Source: SIG587 sp045531585
GTDB lineage: Bacteria; Bacillota; Clostridia; Oscillospirales; Acutalibacteraceae
Reading direction: 5' to 3'
Assembly (NCBI GenBank): GCA_045531585.1
Contig: JAZSEH010000057.1
Coordinates: 1 to 61,653 of the forward strand
DNA: 61,653 nt
The translations under genes were made by a program, and so were the position numbers. This document shows positions 52,747 through 61,650 of this stretch, one piece after another. Under the pieces are notes generated by a model. The model saw nothing but the letters and a program-made list of their open reading frames with translations. It did not search any database and had not been told where the DNA came from. Every line of letters begins with the position of its first letter. The first letter of the stretch is position 1.

Positions 52747-53752
52747 TAGGTAGTCCTACCGCAGGGATAAGGAAAAAAGGCGCTATTTTAATAAAATCAA
52801 GAGGTCTGAAAAAATCCGTAAATATCGAGAAAATAATAAGCACAGTACAGAATATTATGGGCAGATATTTTGTGTATCTGCCCGTTATGCTTTTCAGCAC
52901 GTCCTTGGCGCTTCTTACGCTTACTGCGGTTTTAATAAGGGCGCAGAAAAAGTAAAAAGGATAGGAGAGACCCTCAAGGCGTATAAATTTATCTCCAATG
53001 GACACCGTGCTCATTGCCGTAGCATATGGAAAGCGCAGGGTGCCTGTATAGCTGTAGCCGAAAATAAGCAGGGTGTGCAGCATAGCAACAAAAAGCACCA
53101 CCCAGCCTGCAAAGAAGCCTAATCTGTAGGTTTTAAAGTTTTTCTCCCCCATAAAAAAGGCAAGGAGAACCGTGCATTGGGCAAAACTCATTGCAAAGTA
53201 GGATATACCCTGATAGCCTACGTCAAGTGGGTTAAGACTCAGAGGCATAATGCTGTCAAAGTCCATTTGGTTTAAGGAAAAAACAAAAAGCACCACTTCT
53301 GATATAATCAATACCGCAAGGCTAAGAAGGGAAAGCTTTACAACCCCCTTTTTTGGTATCAGGCATAGAAAAAACACAAGAACGGTAAAAATTACGGAGG
53401 GTAAAAAGGGGCCGCCAAGGGGTAAAAGCCTCCCGTGTATAAAGGAGGTAAAATTTCGCATACAAGCAACGGCGCACAGCAAGCAAAAGGCGGAAAAAAC
53501 AATTGCAAATATGCGTGAGGGTATTTTTCCCAGCAGTCCCTCGGCTGTAGCCGTAAGCTCCTTGCCGTCCGACTTTTTTTGTATTAAGGTAAGCATAATA
53601 AAAAACGGCAGGCTAAGTATAGCAGAAAAAACAGAGCCTGCTATAGCGGCGGTAATGCCACGTCCAAAGGGCAGATTTATGACGGTATTTCCTATTATAA
53701 AAACGGCGGTGAGAGCAAAATAAGCATTGCTTTTTTGTTCGGTACTGTTCAT
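52685..53752 (-). CDS. Spore germination permease-like protein (GerB/GerKB family)
   Basis: A 355-aa membrane protein with about ten membrane segments and the amino-acid-permease-like layout of germinant receptor B subunits. The B subunit is thought to bind germinant. It starts in a 4-bp overlap with the gerC stop. The C-terminal basic tail (KNRTRSRCKTR) is encoded antisense to the end of the SpoIID-like gene. Confidence 0.85.
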   Translation of the reverse strand: MNSTEQKSNAYFALTAVFIIGNTVINLPFGRGITAAIAGSVFSAILSLPFFIMLTLIQKKSDGKELTATAEGLLGKIPSRIFAIVFSAFCLLCAVACMRNFTSFIHGRLLPLGGPFLPSVIFTVLVFFLCLIPKKGVVKLSLLSLAVLIISEVVLFVFSLNQMDFDSIMPLSLNPLDVGYQGISYFAMSFAQCTVLLAFFMGEKNFKTYRLGFFAGWVVLFVAMLHTLLIFGYSYTGTLRFPYATAMSTVSIGDKFIRLEGLSYPFYFFCALIKTAVSVRSAKDVLKSITGRYTKYLPIIFCTVLIIFSIFTDFFRPLDFIKIAPFFLIPAVGLPIILLIGFAIKNRTRSRCKTR

Positions 53753-54810
53753 TGTCCGTCTCCCTCCCTTGCTGTGCAGGTAACGCTTATATCAGCCTTG
53801 CAAAATGCATCAAGGGGATTAGTCTCCAATTTTTTATATATAAGGGGCTTGTATCTTTTAATATTATCGGTTATATGGAGAAGGTCCTCCTTTATTTCGG
53901 TTTGCAAAAGGGTCAAAAGCTTTTTTAATCGCTCCTCCAAGGCTTTTGTAAAAGCAGAAACCGATTCCCCCTTGAAACCGTTTTTCTTAAGGGTTAGCTT
54001 CAGAAAATAGCTAACTGAGAGGGAATTATCCGAAAACGTAGTGTCCATGGTAGTACGTATTTTTTCTATATCGGCCTGCAGAACATCTCCGCCATTTAAA
54101 AGAGTAAGGGTGCCCCCCTGAAATTTGTTTTCAAGAATTCTTAGAAGTGTATCCTGCTCATTTTCAAGGGTATATATCCTTAGCGTTCCGCTGAAAACCT
54201 CTGAGCCGTCTAAAAAAAGCAGGGGCTCTTTTTCTTCCATTACTGAGAAGCAGGGAAGGGTATAGCAGTTGTTTTTCTCACTGCGTATTTTTTCAATGTT
54301 GAACAGTGTGGCGTAATTGTCGTCTCGTCGAAGGTCCTCCTTAGTGGTTATTAGGGTAACAATATCATATCCTACAGCCTCCCCCGAAACACCTTTACAG
54401 GAAAGAAGCCCAGCGGCGTTTTCCGTGGAAACCAGCCTTACGGCAGGGCTTATTTCGCTGTCCTCCCTGCAAAACTCAAGTATATCCTCGGTCTGGTCCT
54501 GAGTAAGGGTTTTTCCAAGTACTACCGTGGCAAGGTGACCTAAAAACAGCTTTCCGCCAATGTTGTGGGAAATGCTTTGTATGACCTGCTCTGTGGTGTG
54601 TCCTGAGCCCTTTAATACCTTGGGAGTGTAGTCGCCCTCTCCTGAGGTGTTTATTGTTTCGGCACTCAGTATAAGCCTTCCTTCCTCATTATCAAACCCA
54701 AGGGCGGCGGTAATAACAACCTGTTCAGGCTCCCTGTACTCTGCCGCAGGACTGCAAGAGCAAAGTAAAAAGCACAGTAAAATACATATACATATATATA
54801 GCTTTTTCAT
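53749..54810 (-). CDS. Ger(x)C-family germination lipoprotein
   Basis: A 353-aa lipoprotein with signal peptide MKKLYICICILLCFLLCSC, where LLCSC is the lipobox. The family hallmarks QVVITAALGFDNEEGRLILSAE and the final domain are visible. The C subunit anchors the germinant receptor at the spore inner membrane. The start at 54810 is chosen for the signal peptide, 2 bp after the gerA stop. Confidence 0.9.
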   Translation of the reverse strand: MKKLYICICILLCFLLCSCSPAAEYREPEQVVITAALGFDNEEGRLILSAETINTSGEGDYTPKVLKGSGHTTEQVIQSISHNIGGKLFLGHLATVVLGKTLTQDQTEDILEFCREDSEISPAVRLVSTENAAGLLSCKGVSGEAVGYDIVTLITTKEDLRRDDNYATLFNIEKIRSEKNNCYTLPCFSVMEEKEPLLFLDGSEVFSGTLRIYTLENEQDTLLRILENKFQGGTLTLLNGGDVLQADIEKIRTTMDTTFSDNSLSVSYFLKLTLKKNGFKGESVSAFTKALEERLKKLLTLLQTEIKEDLLHITDNIKRYKPLIYKKLETNPLDAFCKADISVTCTAREGDGQ

Positions 54811-54812
54811 TA

Positions 54813-56282
54813 CTAACCCTTTCTTATTCTGTTTTCGCTTATTGAGTTGGGTCGGGTTCTCATACGCCTCCAAGGGGCTCTTATAATGGTATCCTTAAGG
54901 CTTTGAAGGCTTATTCCGTCAAGTCCTGAGGTATAATCAATATTGAAGGAATCCAGGGAAAATATTAAAATAAGCAGAGCCGCAACTCCGGCAAGATAGC
55001 CAAACAATCCCCATAGGTGGGCAAGGAGAACAAACAGTATTCTGCAGTAGGAAACCACCCCTTTAAGCCGCGGGAGCATAAGACCTGCAATACCGCTAAG
55101 GGCAATAACAATCAGCATAGGCGCGCTTACTATTTTTGCCTCCACCGCCGCCTGTCCCACCACAAGACCGCCCACTATACTAAGGGCGTGTCCCACACTT
55201 TGGGGCATACGTATGCCTGTTTCCCTTAATATTTCAAATATCAGTATAAGGGCTATACACTCAATAACACTTGGAAAAGGCACGCCGCTTCTGGCCTTGC
55301 TTATGCTTATTGCAAGGGAGGTGGGTATAAGGGCCTTGTGTACCGTTGAAAGGGCTAAATATATTGCAGGTACACTTATTGACAGGAAAAAGCAGATGTA
55401 CCTTAGCACCCTGCCTATTCCCGAAACCAGAAAATTTATATAGTAATCGTCATCTGACTGAAAATTCTCGCTGAAAAGATAGGGAAGGGTAAGCACAACG
55501 GGGGTGCCGTCCACCATAACGGCAACCCTGCCCTCAAGCAGTCTTGCTGCCACAATATCGGGGCGCTCGGTGCTGCCGATGGTCTTAAGAGGGGATAGGG
55601 GATTTCCCGTTATAAGCTCGGAAATATAATTGCTGTCAAGTATTCCGTCAATATCTATTTTTTCAAGTCTTTTTTTAAGCTCCTTTAAAACCTTTTTATT
55701 TACAAGGGAGTCAAGGTAGCAAATAAACACAAAGGTATCGGTGCGCCGTCCCACCGTGGCGGTCTCAACACAAAGGTCAGGGGTGGGAAGCCTTCGGCGT
55801 ATCATTGCAAGATTAAGCATTACCGATTCATCAAAGCCCTCTCTGGGACCCTGAAGCACCCGTTCATCGTTTGGCTCACTTATACCCCTTGTGCGCCAGC
55901 CCTTGGTGTTTATTACAAGGGCCTGCTTGCAGTTATCAAGGAGCAGAACACTGTCCCCGTATAAAAGACCTCTTAGAATTTCATCTACCTTTGTTTTTTG
56001 GCTTGCCTCTGCGGCAAAAAGCACACGGTCGGTTATAAGTTGTGCAGGGGAAGAGGAAGCCTCTTCTCCCTGAAAAAGTAACAGGGGCCTTACTATAGAT
56101 TCATTAAGTATCTGGGAATTGACCATACCGTCAATAAACAGCACCGCACACTTTATATAACCGTCTTTTCCCGAAGAAAACCTTCTGAGTCTGAGTATCT
56201 TATCCTTTTTAAATATCTCCTGAAACATTTCAAGATTTTCTTCAAGGGAAAAATAAATTTCTCTTTCCTCGTAGCTATGCAT
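54813..56282 (-). CDS. GerA-family spore germination receptor subunit A
   Basis: A roughly 489-aa protein. A large soluble N-terminal half (with the EPNDERVLQGPREGFDESVMLNLAMIRRRLP segment) is followed by about five membrane segments from residue 290 and a short C-terminal cytoplasmic tail. GerA subunits form the germinant-gated ion channel. The start is uncertain. ATG 56282 follows GGTG, and the frame is open to 56318. First gene of a gerA-gerC-gerB operon. Confidence 0.9.
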   Translation of the reverse strand: MHSYEEREIYFSLEENLEMFQEIFKKDKILRLRRFSSGKDGYIKCAVLFIDGMVNSQILNESIVRPLLLFQGEEASSSPAQLITDRVLFAAEASQKTKVDEILRGLLYGDSVLLLDNCKQALVINTKGWRTRGISEPNDERVLQGPREGFDESVMLNLAMIRRRLPTPDLCVETATVGRRTDTFVFICYLDSLVNKKVLKELKKRLEKIDIDGILDSNYISELITGNPLSPLKTIGSTERPDIVAARLLEGRVAVMVDGTPVVLTLPYLFSENFQSDDDYYINFLVSGIGRVLRYICFFLSISVPAIYLALSTVHKALIPTSLAISISKARSGVPFPSVIECIALILIFEILRETGIRMPQSVGHALSIVGGLVVGQAAVEAKIVSAPMLIVIALSGIAGLMLPRLKGVVSYCRILFVLLAHLWGLFGYLAGVAALLILIFSLDSFNIDYTSGLDGISLQSLKDTIIRAPWRRMRTRPNSISENRIRKG

Positions 56283-56324
56283 CATATCACCAACATATAG
56301 CATTTCCAAAAGAAGCAAAAAAAT

Positions 56325-56427
56325 AACTCCGCAGTATAATCTGCGAAGTTATAAAAGAAAACTGCCTTGCAGAAATTACCCTCTCTACAAGACAGTTTAT
56401 TACTTCTTTTCCTTTTGTTCTGCACTT
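56325..56427 (-). repeat. 3'-UTR modular hairpin element, copy D
   Basis: On the minus strand, 18 nt after the coiled-coil gene stop, AAGTGCAGAACAAAAGGAAAA leads to hairpin 1 (ACTGTCTTG / CAAGGCAGT, with one T-G wobble relative to copy B). The second hairpin is different: AACTTCGCAG / CTGCGGAGTT, again with a wobble pair. Confidence 0.75.
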
Positions 56428-56445
56428 ATTACAGCAGTTCGAGCG

Positions 56446-56907
56446 TTAGTCCTGCTTTACAGCGGGCATCTGCTGCTTAAGTGCGGCACGGGTCTTTCTA
56501 ACCTCACCAAGGTTTGCGGTAAGACCTTCGTCTGCACGGCGCATAATGTCGTCAACAAAGTCCTGAGCGGCCTTTTTCATTTCGCGGCTCTTAGTCTGTG
56601 CGTTGGCAATTATTTCTGCTGCACGCTCCTGAGCTAACTTTGTAATCTCTTCCTGTGCAACCATTGCCTTTGCCTTTTCCTCAGCAGAGCGGATAATTCC
56701 GTCAGCCTCACGCTTTGCGTTGGTGATGATGTCTGCACGGTCGGCAACAATGCCTCTTGCCTGCTTGATTTCGCCGGGGATGTTTAAACGAATGTCATCA
56801 ATAACGGCACGGAGCTGCTCAACGTCAACTATAGTCTTTTTACCGGGGATCTTAACGCCATTATCAAGTACCTCGTCAAACTGTTCAAGTAATTCTTCTA
56901 AAGTCAT
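56446..56907 (-). CDS. Conserved coiled-coil protein, subunit-H/DivIVA-like
   Basis: A 153-aa highly charged, mainly helical protein with long coiled coil between residues about 45 and 130 (AKREADGIIRSAEEKAKAMVAQEE). It has the look of V-type ATPase subunit H or DivIVA-related proteins of Clostridia, but no proof of either. It follows coaD by 19 bp in the rsmD-coaD unit. Function not known. Confidence 0.7.
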   Translation of the reverse strand: MTLEELLEQFDEVLDNGVKIPGKKTIVDVEQLRAVIDDIRLNIPGEIKQARGIVADRADIITNAKREADGIIRSAEEKAKAMVAQEEITKLAQERAAEIIANAQTKSREMKKAAQDFVDDIMRRADEGLTANLGEVRKTRAALKQQMPAVKQD

Positions 56908-56926
56908 TGTATATTCATCCTTTCCT

Positions 56927-57421
56927 TTATTTGCTTTTAAGTCTTGCTAAAATGTCTTTATGTATAACATCCGGCACAAAGTCCGAAATGTCACCACCCA
57001 TACTTGCTATCTGTCGCACCATGCTGGAGCTCAGATACATATTTTCTGCTGCCGTGGTAATAAAAATGGTCTCAATCTCAGGGTTAAGCTTTTTATTTGT
57101 AAGAGCCATCTGGAATTCGTATTCAAAGTCCGACATAGCTCTAAGACCCTTAAGAATTATTTTTGCATCCTTTTGCTTTGCGTAGTCCGCAAGCAGACCG
57201 CCGTAAAAATCAACCTCAACGTTATCAAGACCGTGGGCCTTAATGGTTTTTTCAAGCAGCTTCACACGTTCATCAGGGGTAAAGGCGCAGTGCTTGGCCG
57301 AGTTGGTCATAACAACCACTATTACCTTTGCAAACATTCCCGCTGCACGGGATATAACGTCAAGATGACCTATTGTTACAGGGTCAAAGCTACCGGGACA
57401 AATTGCTATTCTGTTATTCAA
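56927..57421 (-). CDS. coaD: Phosphopantetheine adenylyltransferase
   Basis: A 164-aa nucleotidyltransferase of coenzyme A synthesis. The CPGSFDPVTIGHLDVI motif with TxGH is present, as is LKGLRAMSDFEYEFQM. It overlaps rsmD by 8 bp, the usual rsmD-coaD pairing. Confidence 0.96.
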   Translation of the reverse strand: MNNRIAICPGSFDPVTIGHLDVISRAAGMFAKVIVVVMTNSAKHCAFTPDERVKLLEKTIKAHGLDNVEVDFYGGLLADYAKQKDAKIILKGLRAMSDFEYEFQMALTNKKLNPEIETIFITTAAENMYLSSSMVRQIASMGGDISDFVPDVIHKDILARLKSK

Positions 57422-57959
57422 CGCTATCCCTCCTGTAGGCCGATATCCTTATCTTGCCGTAGTTATATACCTTGTAGCATACAAAGCCGTTTATCGCCTC
57501 AGGCAGAGTAATTTCACAAGGATGCTCACAAAGTATTATTCCGTACTCACTCATAACGTCGGTCACCTTGTCAAGTGCCTTCTCAAGCAGTCCTGCATGG
57601 TAGGGGGGATCAAGGAAAGCAATATCAAAGGTTTCGGGAGTGGTTGCAAGGAAGGAGGCATAATCTGCACAAATTGCCTTGGCTTTCTCAAGTAACCTTG
57701 CGGCTTTCAGGTTTTCCTTAACCACCGCTAAATGTGAGCTTGTGTTATCAACGAACACACAACTTTCAGCGCCACGGCTTATGGCCTCTATACCCATCTG
57801 TCCACAGCCTGCAAACAGATCAAGAAAACGCCTGCCCTCAATATCAAACTGTATGGCACTGAATATGCCCTCCTTCACCTTTTCAGGTGTGGGGCGCACA
57901 TCATTTCCGGGCAGGGTAGCAAGTCTCGCGCCACGGGCCGTGCCTGTAATAACTCTCAT
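57414..57959 (-). CDS. rsmD: 16S rRNA (guanine(966)-N(2))-methyltransferase
   Basis: A 181-aa SAM-dependent methyltransferase. RPTPEKVKEGIFSAI, LFAGCGQMGIEAISRGA (SAM site) and FLDPPYHAG (catalytic N-methyltransferase DPPY) are diagnostic. AGGTGAT precedes the start, and a promoter lies 18 bp upstream. Confidence 0.95.
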   Translation of the reverse strand: MRVITGTARGARLATLPGNDVRPTPEKVKEGIFSAIQFDIEGRRFLDLFAGCGQMGIEAISRGAESCVFVDNTSSHLAVVKENLKAARLLEKAKAICADYASFLATTPETFDIAFLDPPYHAGLLEKALDKVTDVMSEYGIILCEHPCEITLPEAINGFVCYKVYNYGKIRISAYRRDSVE

Positions 57960-57977
57960 TTATATATCACCTATTAT

Positions 57978-58007
57978 ATTATCACACTAAACCTACCGTT
58001 TTGTCAA
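57978..58007 (-). promoter_or_regulatory. Promoter of rsmD-coaD
   Basis: On the minus strand TTGACA - 18 nt - GATAAT with TG before the -10 (extended -10). It lies just after guaB. Confidence 0.65.
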
Positions 58008-58010
58008 CAG

Positions 58011-59519
58011 TTATTTAATGGCACCCGTTGTGGTGTCCTTCTGAATAACGTCGTGTGCGCCGCCCTCAATAATGCTTGTGGCCGAAACAAGGGTAAGCTT
58101 AGCCTTGTTCTGAAGCTCGGGAATGGTAAGGGCACCGCAGTTGCACATTGTGGAGCGAACCTTGCTAAGCGAAAGGCTAACATTATCCTTTAATGTGCCT
58201 GCATAGGGAACGTAGGAGTCAACACCCTCCTCAAAGGATAATTTTTTGTCACCGCCAAGGTCATAACGCTGCCAGTTTCTGGCGCGGTTTGAGCCTTCGC
58301 CCCAGTATTCCTTATAATAATTACCGTTAATGGCAATCTTGTTTGTGGGGCTTTCGTCAAATCTTGCAAAGTAACGGCCCAGCATAAGGAAGTCGGCACC
58401 CATTGCAAGAGCAAGGGTCATATGATGGTCGTGAACAATACCGCCGTCAGAGCAAACGGGAATATAAATACCTGTCTTTTCAAAATACTCATCCCTTGCG
58501 GCGCATACGTCAATAAGTGCAGTAGCCTGTCCGCGACCGATACCTTTGGTCTCACGTGTAATGCAGATAGAACCGCCGCCGATACCAACCTTAATAAAGT
58601 CGGCACCGCACTCAGCCAGGAACATAAAGCCTTCGCGGTCAACAACGTTACCTGCACCTATCTTAACGGTATCACCGTATTTCTCTCTAACAAAGGCAAG
58701 GGTACGCTTCTGCCATTCGCTAAATCCCTCGGAGGAGTCTATACAAAGCACGTCGGCACCTGCCTCAACAAGGGCGGGAATACGCTGTTCATAGTCACGG
58801 GTGTTAATACCTGCACCAACTATATAACGCTTGTCCTTATCAAGGAGCTCGTTGGGGTTCTCCTTATGTGAATCATAGTCCTTACGGAAAACAATGTATA
58901 AAAGCTTACCGTTATCATCAACAATGGGCAGGGCGTTAAGCTTGTTGTCCCAAATAATATTGTTGGCTTCCTTAAGGTTTGTGTTCTTATCACCGCAAAT
59001 AAGCTCTGCATAAGGGGTCATAAACTCACTTACCTTGGTGTCGGGGTCCATACGGCTAACGCGGTAGTCGCGGCTTGTAACAAGACCCATCAGCTTGCCT
59101 GTGGCACTGCCGTCATCAGTAACGGCAACGGTGGAGTGACCTGTGCGCTCCTTAAGAGCAAGTATGTCTGCAAGAGTCTGGTCGGGGCGGATGTTGGAAT
59201 CACTTACAACAAAGCCTGCCTTGAAATTCTTTGCACGGGCAACCATTGCGGCCTCATCCTCAATGGACTGTGAGCCGAATATAAAGGAAACGCCACCCTC
59301 TCTTGCCAGAGCAACCGCCAGCTTCTCGCCGGAAACTGACTGCATAATGGCGGAGGTCATGGGAATATTCATGGTTATGGGGCATTCCTCACCCTTCTTA
59401 AACTTTACAAGGGGAGTTTTCAGGGAAACGTTTGCAGGAATACACTCTGCAGAGGAGTAGCCCGGAACCAGAAGATACTCGTTAAAGGTGTGTGAAACAT
59501 CATTGAAATAGTACGCCAT
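58011..59519 (-). CDS. guaB: IMP dehydrogenase
   Basis: A 502-aa enzyme oxidising IMP to XMP for GMP synthesis. A TIM barrel is interrupted by two CBS domains (residues about 105-225). The catalytic cysteine loop reads GIGGGSICITRETKG, where GPGSICTTR is more usual. VCSDGGIVHDHHMTLALAMGADFLMLG and a long flap region (EYWGEGSNRARN) follow. AGGAAGG precedes the start. Confidence 0.92.
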   Translation of the reverse strand: MAYYFNDVSHTFNEYLLVPGYSSAECIPANVSLKTPLVKFKKGEECPITMNIPMTSAIMQSVSGEKLAVALAREGGVSFIFGSQSIEDEAAMVARAKNFKAGFVVSDSNIRPDQTLADILALKERTGHSTVAVTDDGSATGKLMGLVTSRDYRVSRMDPDTKVSEFMTPYAELICGDKNTNLKEANNIIWDNKLNALPIVDDNGKLLYIVFRKDYDSHKENPNELLDKDKRYIVGAGINTRDYEQRIPALVEAGADVLCIDSSEGFSEWQKRTLAFVREKYGDTVKIGAGNVVDREGFMFLAECGADFIKVGIGGGSICITRETKGIGRGQATALIDVCAARDEYFEKTGIYIPVCSDGGIVHDHHMTLALAMGADFLMLGRYFARFDESPTNKIAINGNYYKEYWGEGSNRARNWQRYDLGGDKKLSFEEGVDSYVPYAGTLKDNVSLSLSKVRSTMCNCGALTIPELQNKAKLTLVSATSIIEGGAHDVIQKDTTTGAIK

Positions 59520-59554
59520 AGATAAACCTTCCTGTTTAAAAATATATTTAATAC

Positions 59555-59583
59555 ATTATAATATTTTATACATTTAATGTCAA
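59555..59583 (-). promoter_or_regulatory. Consensus sigma-A promoter of guaB
   Basis: On the minus strand TTGACA - 17 nt - TATAAT. Confidence 0.9.
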
Positions 59584-59631
59584 CCTTTAAATGCATAAAA
59601 AAGCTTGTTGAAAAAAATTTTTAAAAAAGCC

Positions 59632-59660
59632 TTGCAAAAGTGATAACTTTGTGGTATAAT
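59632..59660 (+). promoter_or_regulatory. Sigma-A promoter of rpsB-tsf
   Basis: TTGCAA - 17 nt - TATAAT, divergent from the guaB promoter. Confidence 0.85.
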
Positions 59661-59666
59661 TCTTCA

Positions 59667-59785
59667 GCTGCACTATTGGCAGTAATAAATTACACACATT
59701 CCGTCTGTAAACGGTCAGGTGTTGCAAAACGCAATCGCCGGTGTCATAAGGCGGGATGGAGGAAAAACCTTAGGAGGAAAAAACA
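59667..59785 (+). promoter_or_regulatory. Structured leader of rpsB
   Basis: About 120 nt of untranslated leader with small hairpins at 59701-59714 (CCGT / ACGG), 59722-59734 (TTGC / GCAA) and 59737-59752 (GCC / GGC), and GGATGGAGG upstream of the SD TTAGGAGG. Ribosomal protein operons are often autoregulated through such leaders. Here this is inference. Confidence 0.4.
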
Positions 59786-60532
59786 ATGGCAGTAGTATCA
59801 ATGAAACAGCTTCTGGAAGCCGGTGTTCATTTCGGACATCAGACCAGACGCTGGAACCCCAAAATGGCTCAGTATATATTCACTGAGCGTAACGGTATCT
59901 ACATTATCGACCTGCAGAAAACCGTTAAGAAGTTAAATGAGGCTTATCTTTTTGCTCGCGATATCGCAGCAGAGGGTAAGGACATTCTCTTCGTAGGTAC
60001 CAAAAAGCAGGCTCAGGATTCCGTTAAGGAAGAAGCAATCAATTGCTCCATGCCCTACGTAAACGCACGTTGGCTGGGCGGTATGCTCACCAACTTCACC
60101 ACCATCAAGAAGCGTATTGGCCGTCTTAACCAGCTCCGCACTATGGAGGAGGATGGCACCTTCGAGCTTCTCCCCAAGAAGGAAGTTATAAAGCTTCGCC
60201 TTGAGATTGAAAAGCTTGAAAAATTCCTTGGCGGTATCAAGGATATGAAGAAGCTCCCCGGCGCTCTCTTTATCGTTGACCCCCGCAAGGAAAGAATTGC
60301 TGTTGCTGAGGCTAAGAAGCTTGGTATTCCCATCATTGCTATAGTTGACACCAACTGTGATCCTGATGAGATTGATGCCGTTATCCCCGGTAATGATGAC
60401 GCTATCCGTGCCGTTAAGCTTATTGCTGAGACCATCGGTGCCGCTGTTATCGAGGGCAGACAGGGTGAGCAGACTGCTGAGGTAGCCGAAGAGGCTGCTG
60501 AGGAAGTTGAAGCCCAGGCTGACGCTGAATAA
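59786..60532 (+). CDS. rpsB: 30S ribosomal protein S2
   Basis: A 248-aa protein beginning MAVVSMKQLLEAGVHFGHQTRRWNP with the standard S2 blocks (ARWLGGMLTNFTTIKKRI, PDEIDAVIPGNDDAIRA). The tail is acidic (EEAAEEVEAQ). TTAGGAGGA precedes it. Cotranscribed with tsf. Confidence 0.98.
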   Translation: MAVVSMKQLLEAGVHFGHQTRRWNPKMAQYIFTERNGIYIIDLQKTVKKLNEAYLFARDIAAEGKDILFVGTKKQAQDSVKEEAINCSMPYVNARWLGGMLTNFTTIKKRIGRLNQLRTMEEDGTFELLPKKEVIKLRLEIEKLEKFLGGIKDMKKLPGALFIVDPRKERIAVAEAKKLGIPIIAIVDTNCDPDEIDAVIPGNDDAIRAVKLIAETIGAAVIEGRQGEQTAEVAEEAAEEVEAQADAE

Positions 60533-60549
60533 TTCAGGAGGTAATAGAA

Positions 60550-61461
60550 ATGGCTTTTACTGCTAAAGACGTACAGGCACTCCGTGAGAAAACCGGTTGC
60601 GGTATGATGGACTGTAAAAAGGCTCTTACCGAAACAAACGGCGATATGGATGCCGCTATAGACTTTTTAAGAGAAAAGGGACTTGCTTCCCAGGCTAAAA
60701 AGGCAGACCGTGTTGCTGCCGAGGGTACCGTATGTGCTGTTGTTAAGGGCAACGTTGGTGCCGTTCTTGAAATGAATGCCGAGACCGACTTCGTTGCCGG
60801 CGGTGAGCCCTTCAAGGCTCTTGCAAACCGCATCACCAATGTTGTTATCGAGCAGGCTCCTGCCGATATGGATGCTCTTCTTAAGTGCAGCGAAAACGGC
60901 CAGACCGTTGAAGAAATGGTTCAGGAGCTTTTCCTTGCCCTTCGTGAGAACATTAAGGTTCGCCGCTTCGTTCGTTTTGAGGGTAACCTTGTTTCCTATG
61001 TTCATGCAGGCGGTAAGATAGGCGTTATGGTTCAGTTTGAAACCGATGCTGATGCTGCAAGTGAAGAGTTCATTGCAATGGGTAAAAACGTTGCTATGCA
61101 GATTGCCGCTATGAATCCCCTTTATCTTGATCCTGCTTCTGTTCCTGCAGAGGTTATCGAGAAGGAGAAGGAGATCCTCGTTGCTCAGATGAAGGAGGAT
61201 CCCAAAATGGCAGGCAAGCCCGATGCAGTTCTTGGTAAGATTGTAGAGGGTAAGATCGGCAAGTACTACAAGGAGAACACCCTTGTTGAGCAGCAGTTTG
61301 TTATTGACGGTGACCTTACCGTTGGTAAGTATGTTGAAAAGACTGCTAAGGAAATGGGTAAATCCATTAAGATTGCTTCCTACGTTCGCTACGAAAAGGG
61401 CGAAGGCATCCAGAAGCGTGAGGATGATTTCGCAAACGAAGTTGCAAGCATGATTAAATAA
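60550..61461 (+). CDS. tsf: Elongation factor Ts
   Basis: A 303-aa guanine-nucleotide exchange factor for EF-Tu. LREKTGCGMMDCKKALTE and the AETDFVA motif are present, and the dimerisation domain is of usual size. CAGGAGG precedes the start, 17 bp after rpsB. Confidence 0.98.
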   Translation: MAFTAKDVQALREKTGCGMMDCKKALTETNGDMDAAIDFLREKGLASQAKKADRVAAEGTVCAVVKGNVGAVLEMNAETDFVAGGEPFKALANRITNVVIEQAPADMDALLKCSENGQTVEEMVQELFLALRENIKVRRFVRFEGNLVSYVHAGGKIGVMVQFETDADAASEEFIAMGKNVAMQIAAMNPLYLDPASVPAEVIEKEKEILVAQMKEDPKMAGKPDAVLGKIVEGKIGKYYKENTLVEQQFVIDGDLTVGKYVEKTAKEMGKSIKIASYVRYEKGEGIQKREDDFANEVASMIK

Positions 61462-61465
61462 TTTT

Positions 61466-61502
61466 AAGCACCGCAAACTCATAGGTTTGCGGTGCTTTTT
61501 TA
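61466..61502 (+). terminator. Terminator of rpsB-tsf
   Basis: 13-bp stem AAGCACCGCAAAC / GTTTGCGGTGCTT with 6-nt loop and T tract. Confidence 0.9.
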
Positions 61503-61530
61503 TAAATTAAACAATAATGAAAATAGGTTG

Positions 61531-61650
61531 GTGAAAAAGCGCAAATGCGCTTTTTCACGGACAAATTAACAATTGTCCGTGAAATTATATAAATAATTTC
61601 ACCTAATTCATTGCAATGATGTCGGTGTAAATAATCAGAGATTATTTACA
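61531..61650. repeat. Cluster of abutting hairpins at the right end
   Basis: 61531-61558 (GTGAAAAAGCGCA / TGCGCTTTTTCAC), 61559-61578 (GGACAA / TTGTCC) and 61579-61602 (GTGAAATTAT / ATAATTTCAC) abut without spacer. A 23-bp linker with TCATTGCAATGA follows, then 61626-61650 (TGTAAATAATC / GATTATTTACA). No T tracts that would make them terminators. Confidence 0.8.

Noticed and set aside
60667..61482. 271-aa minus-strand open frame over tsf
   Set aside because: Shadow of EF-Ts. It crosses the tsf terminator.
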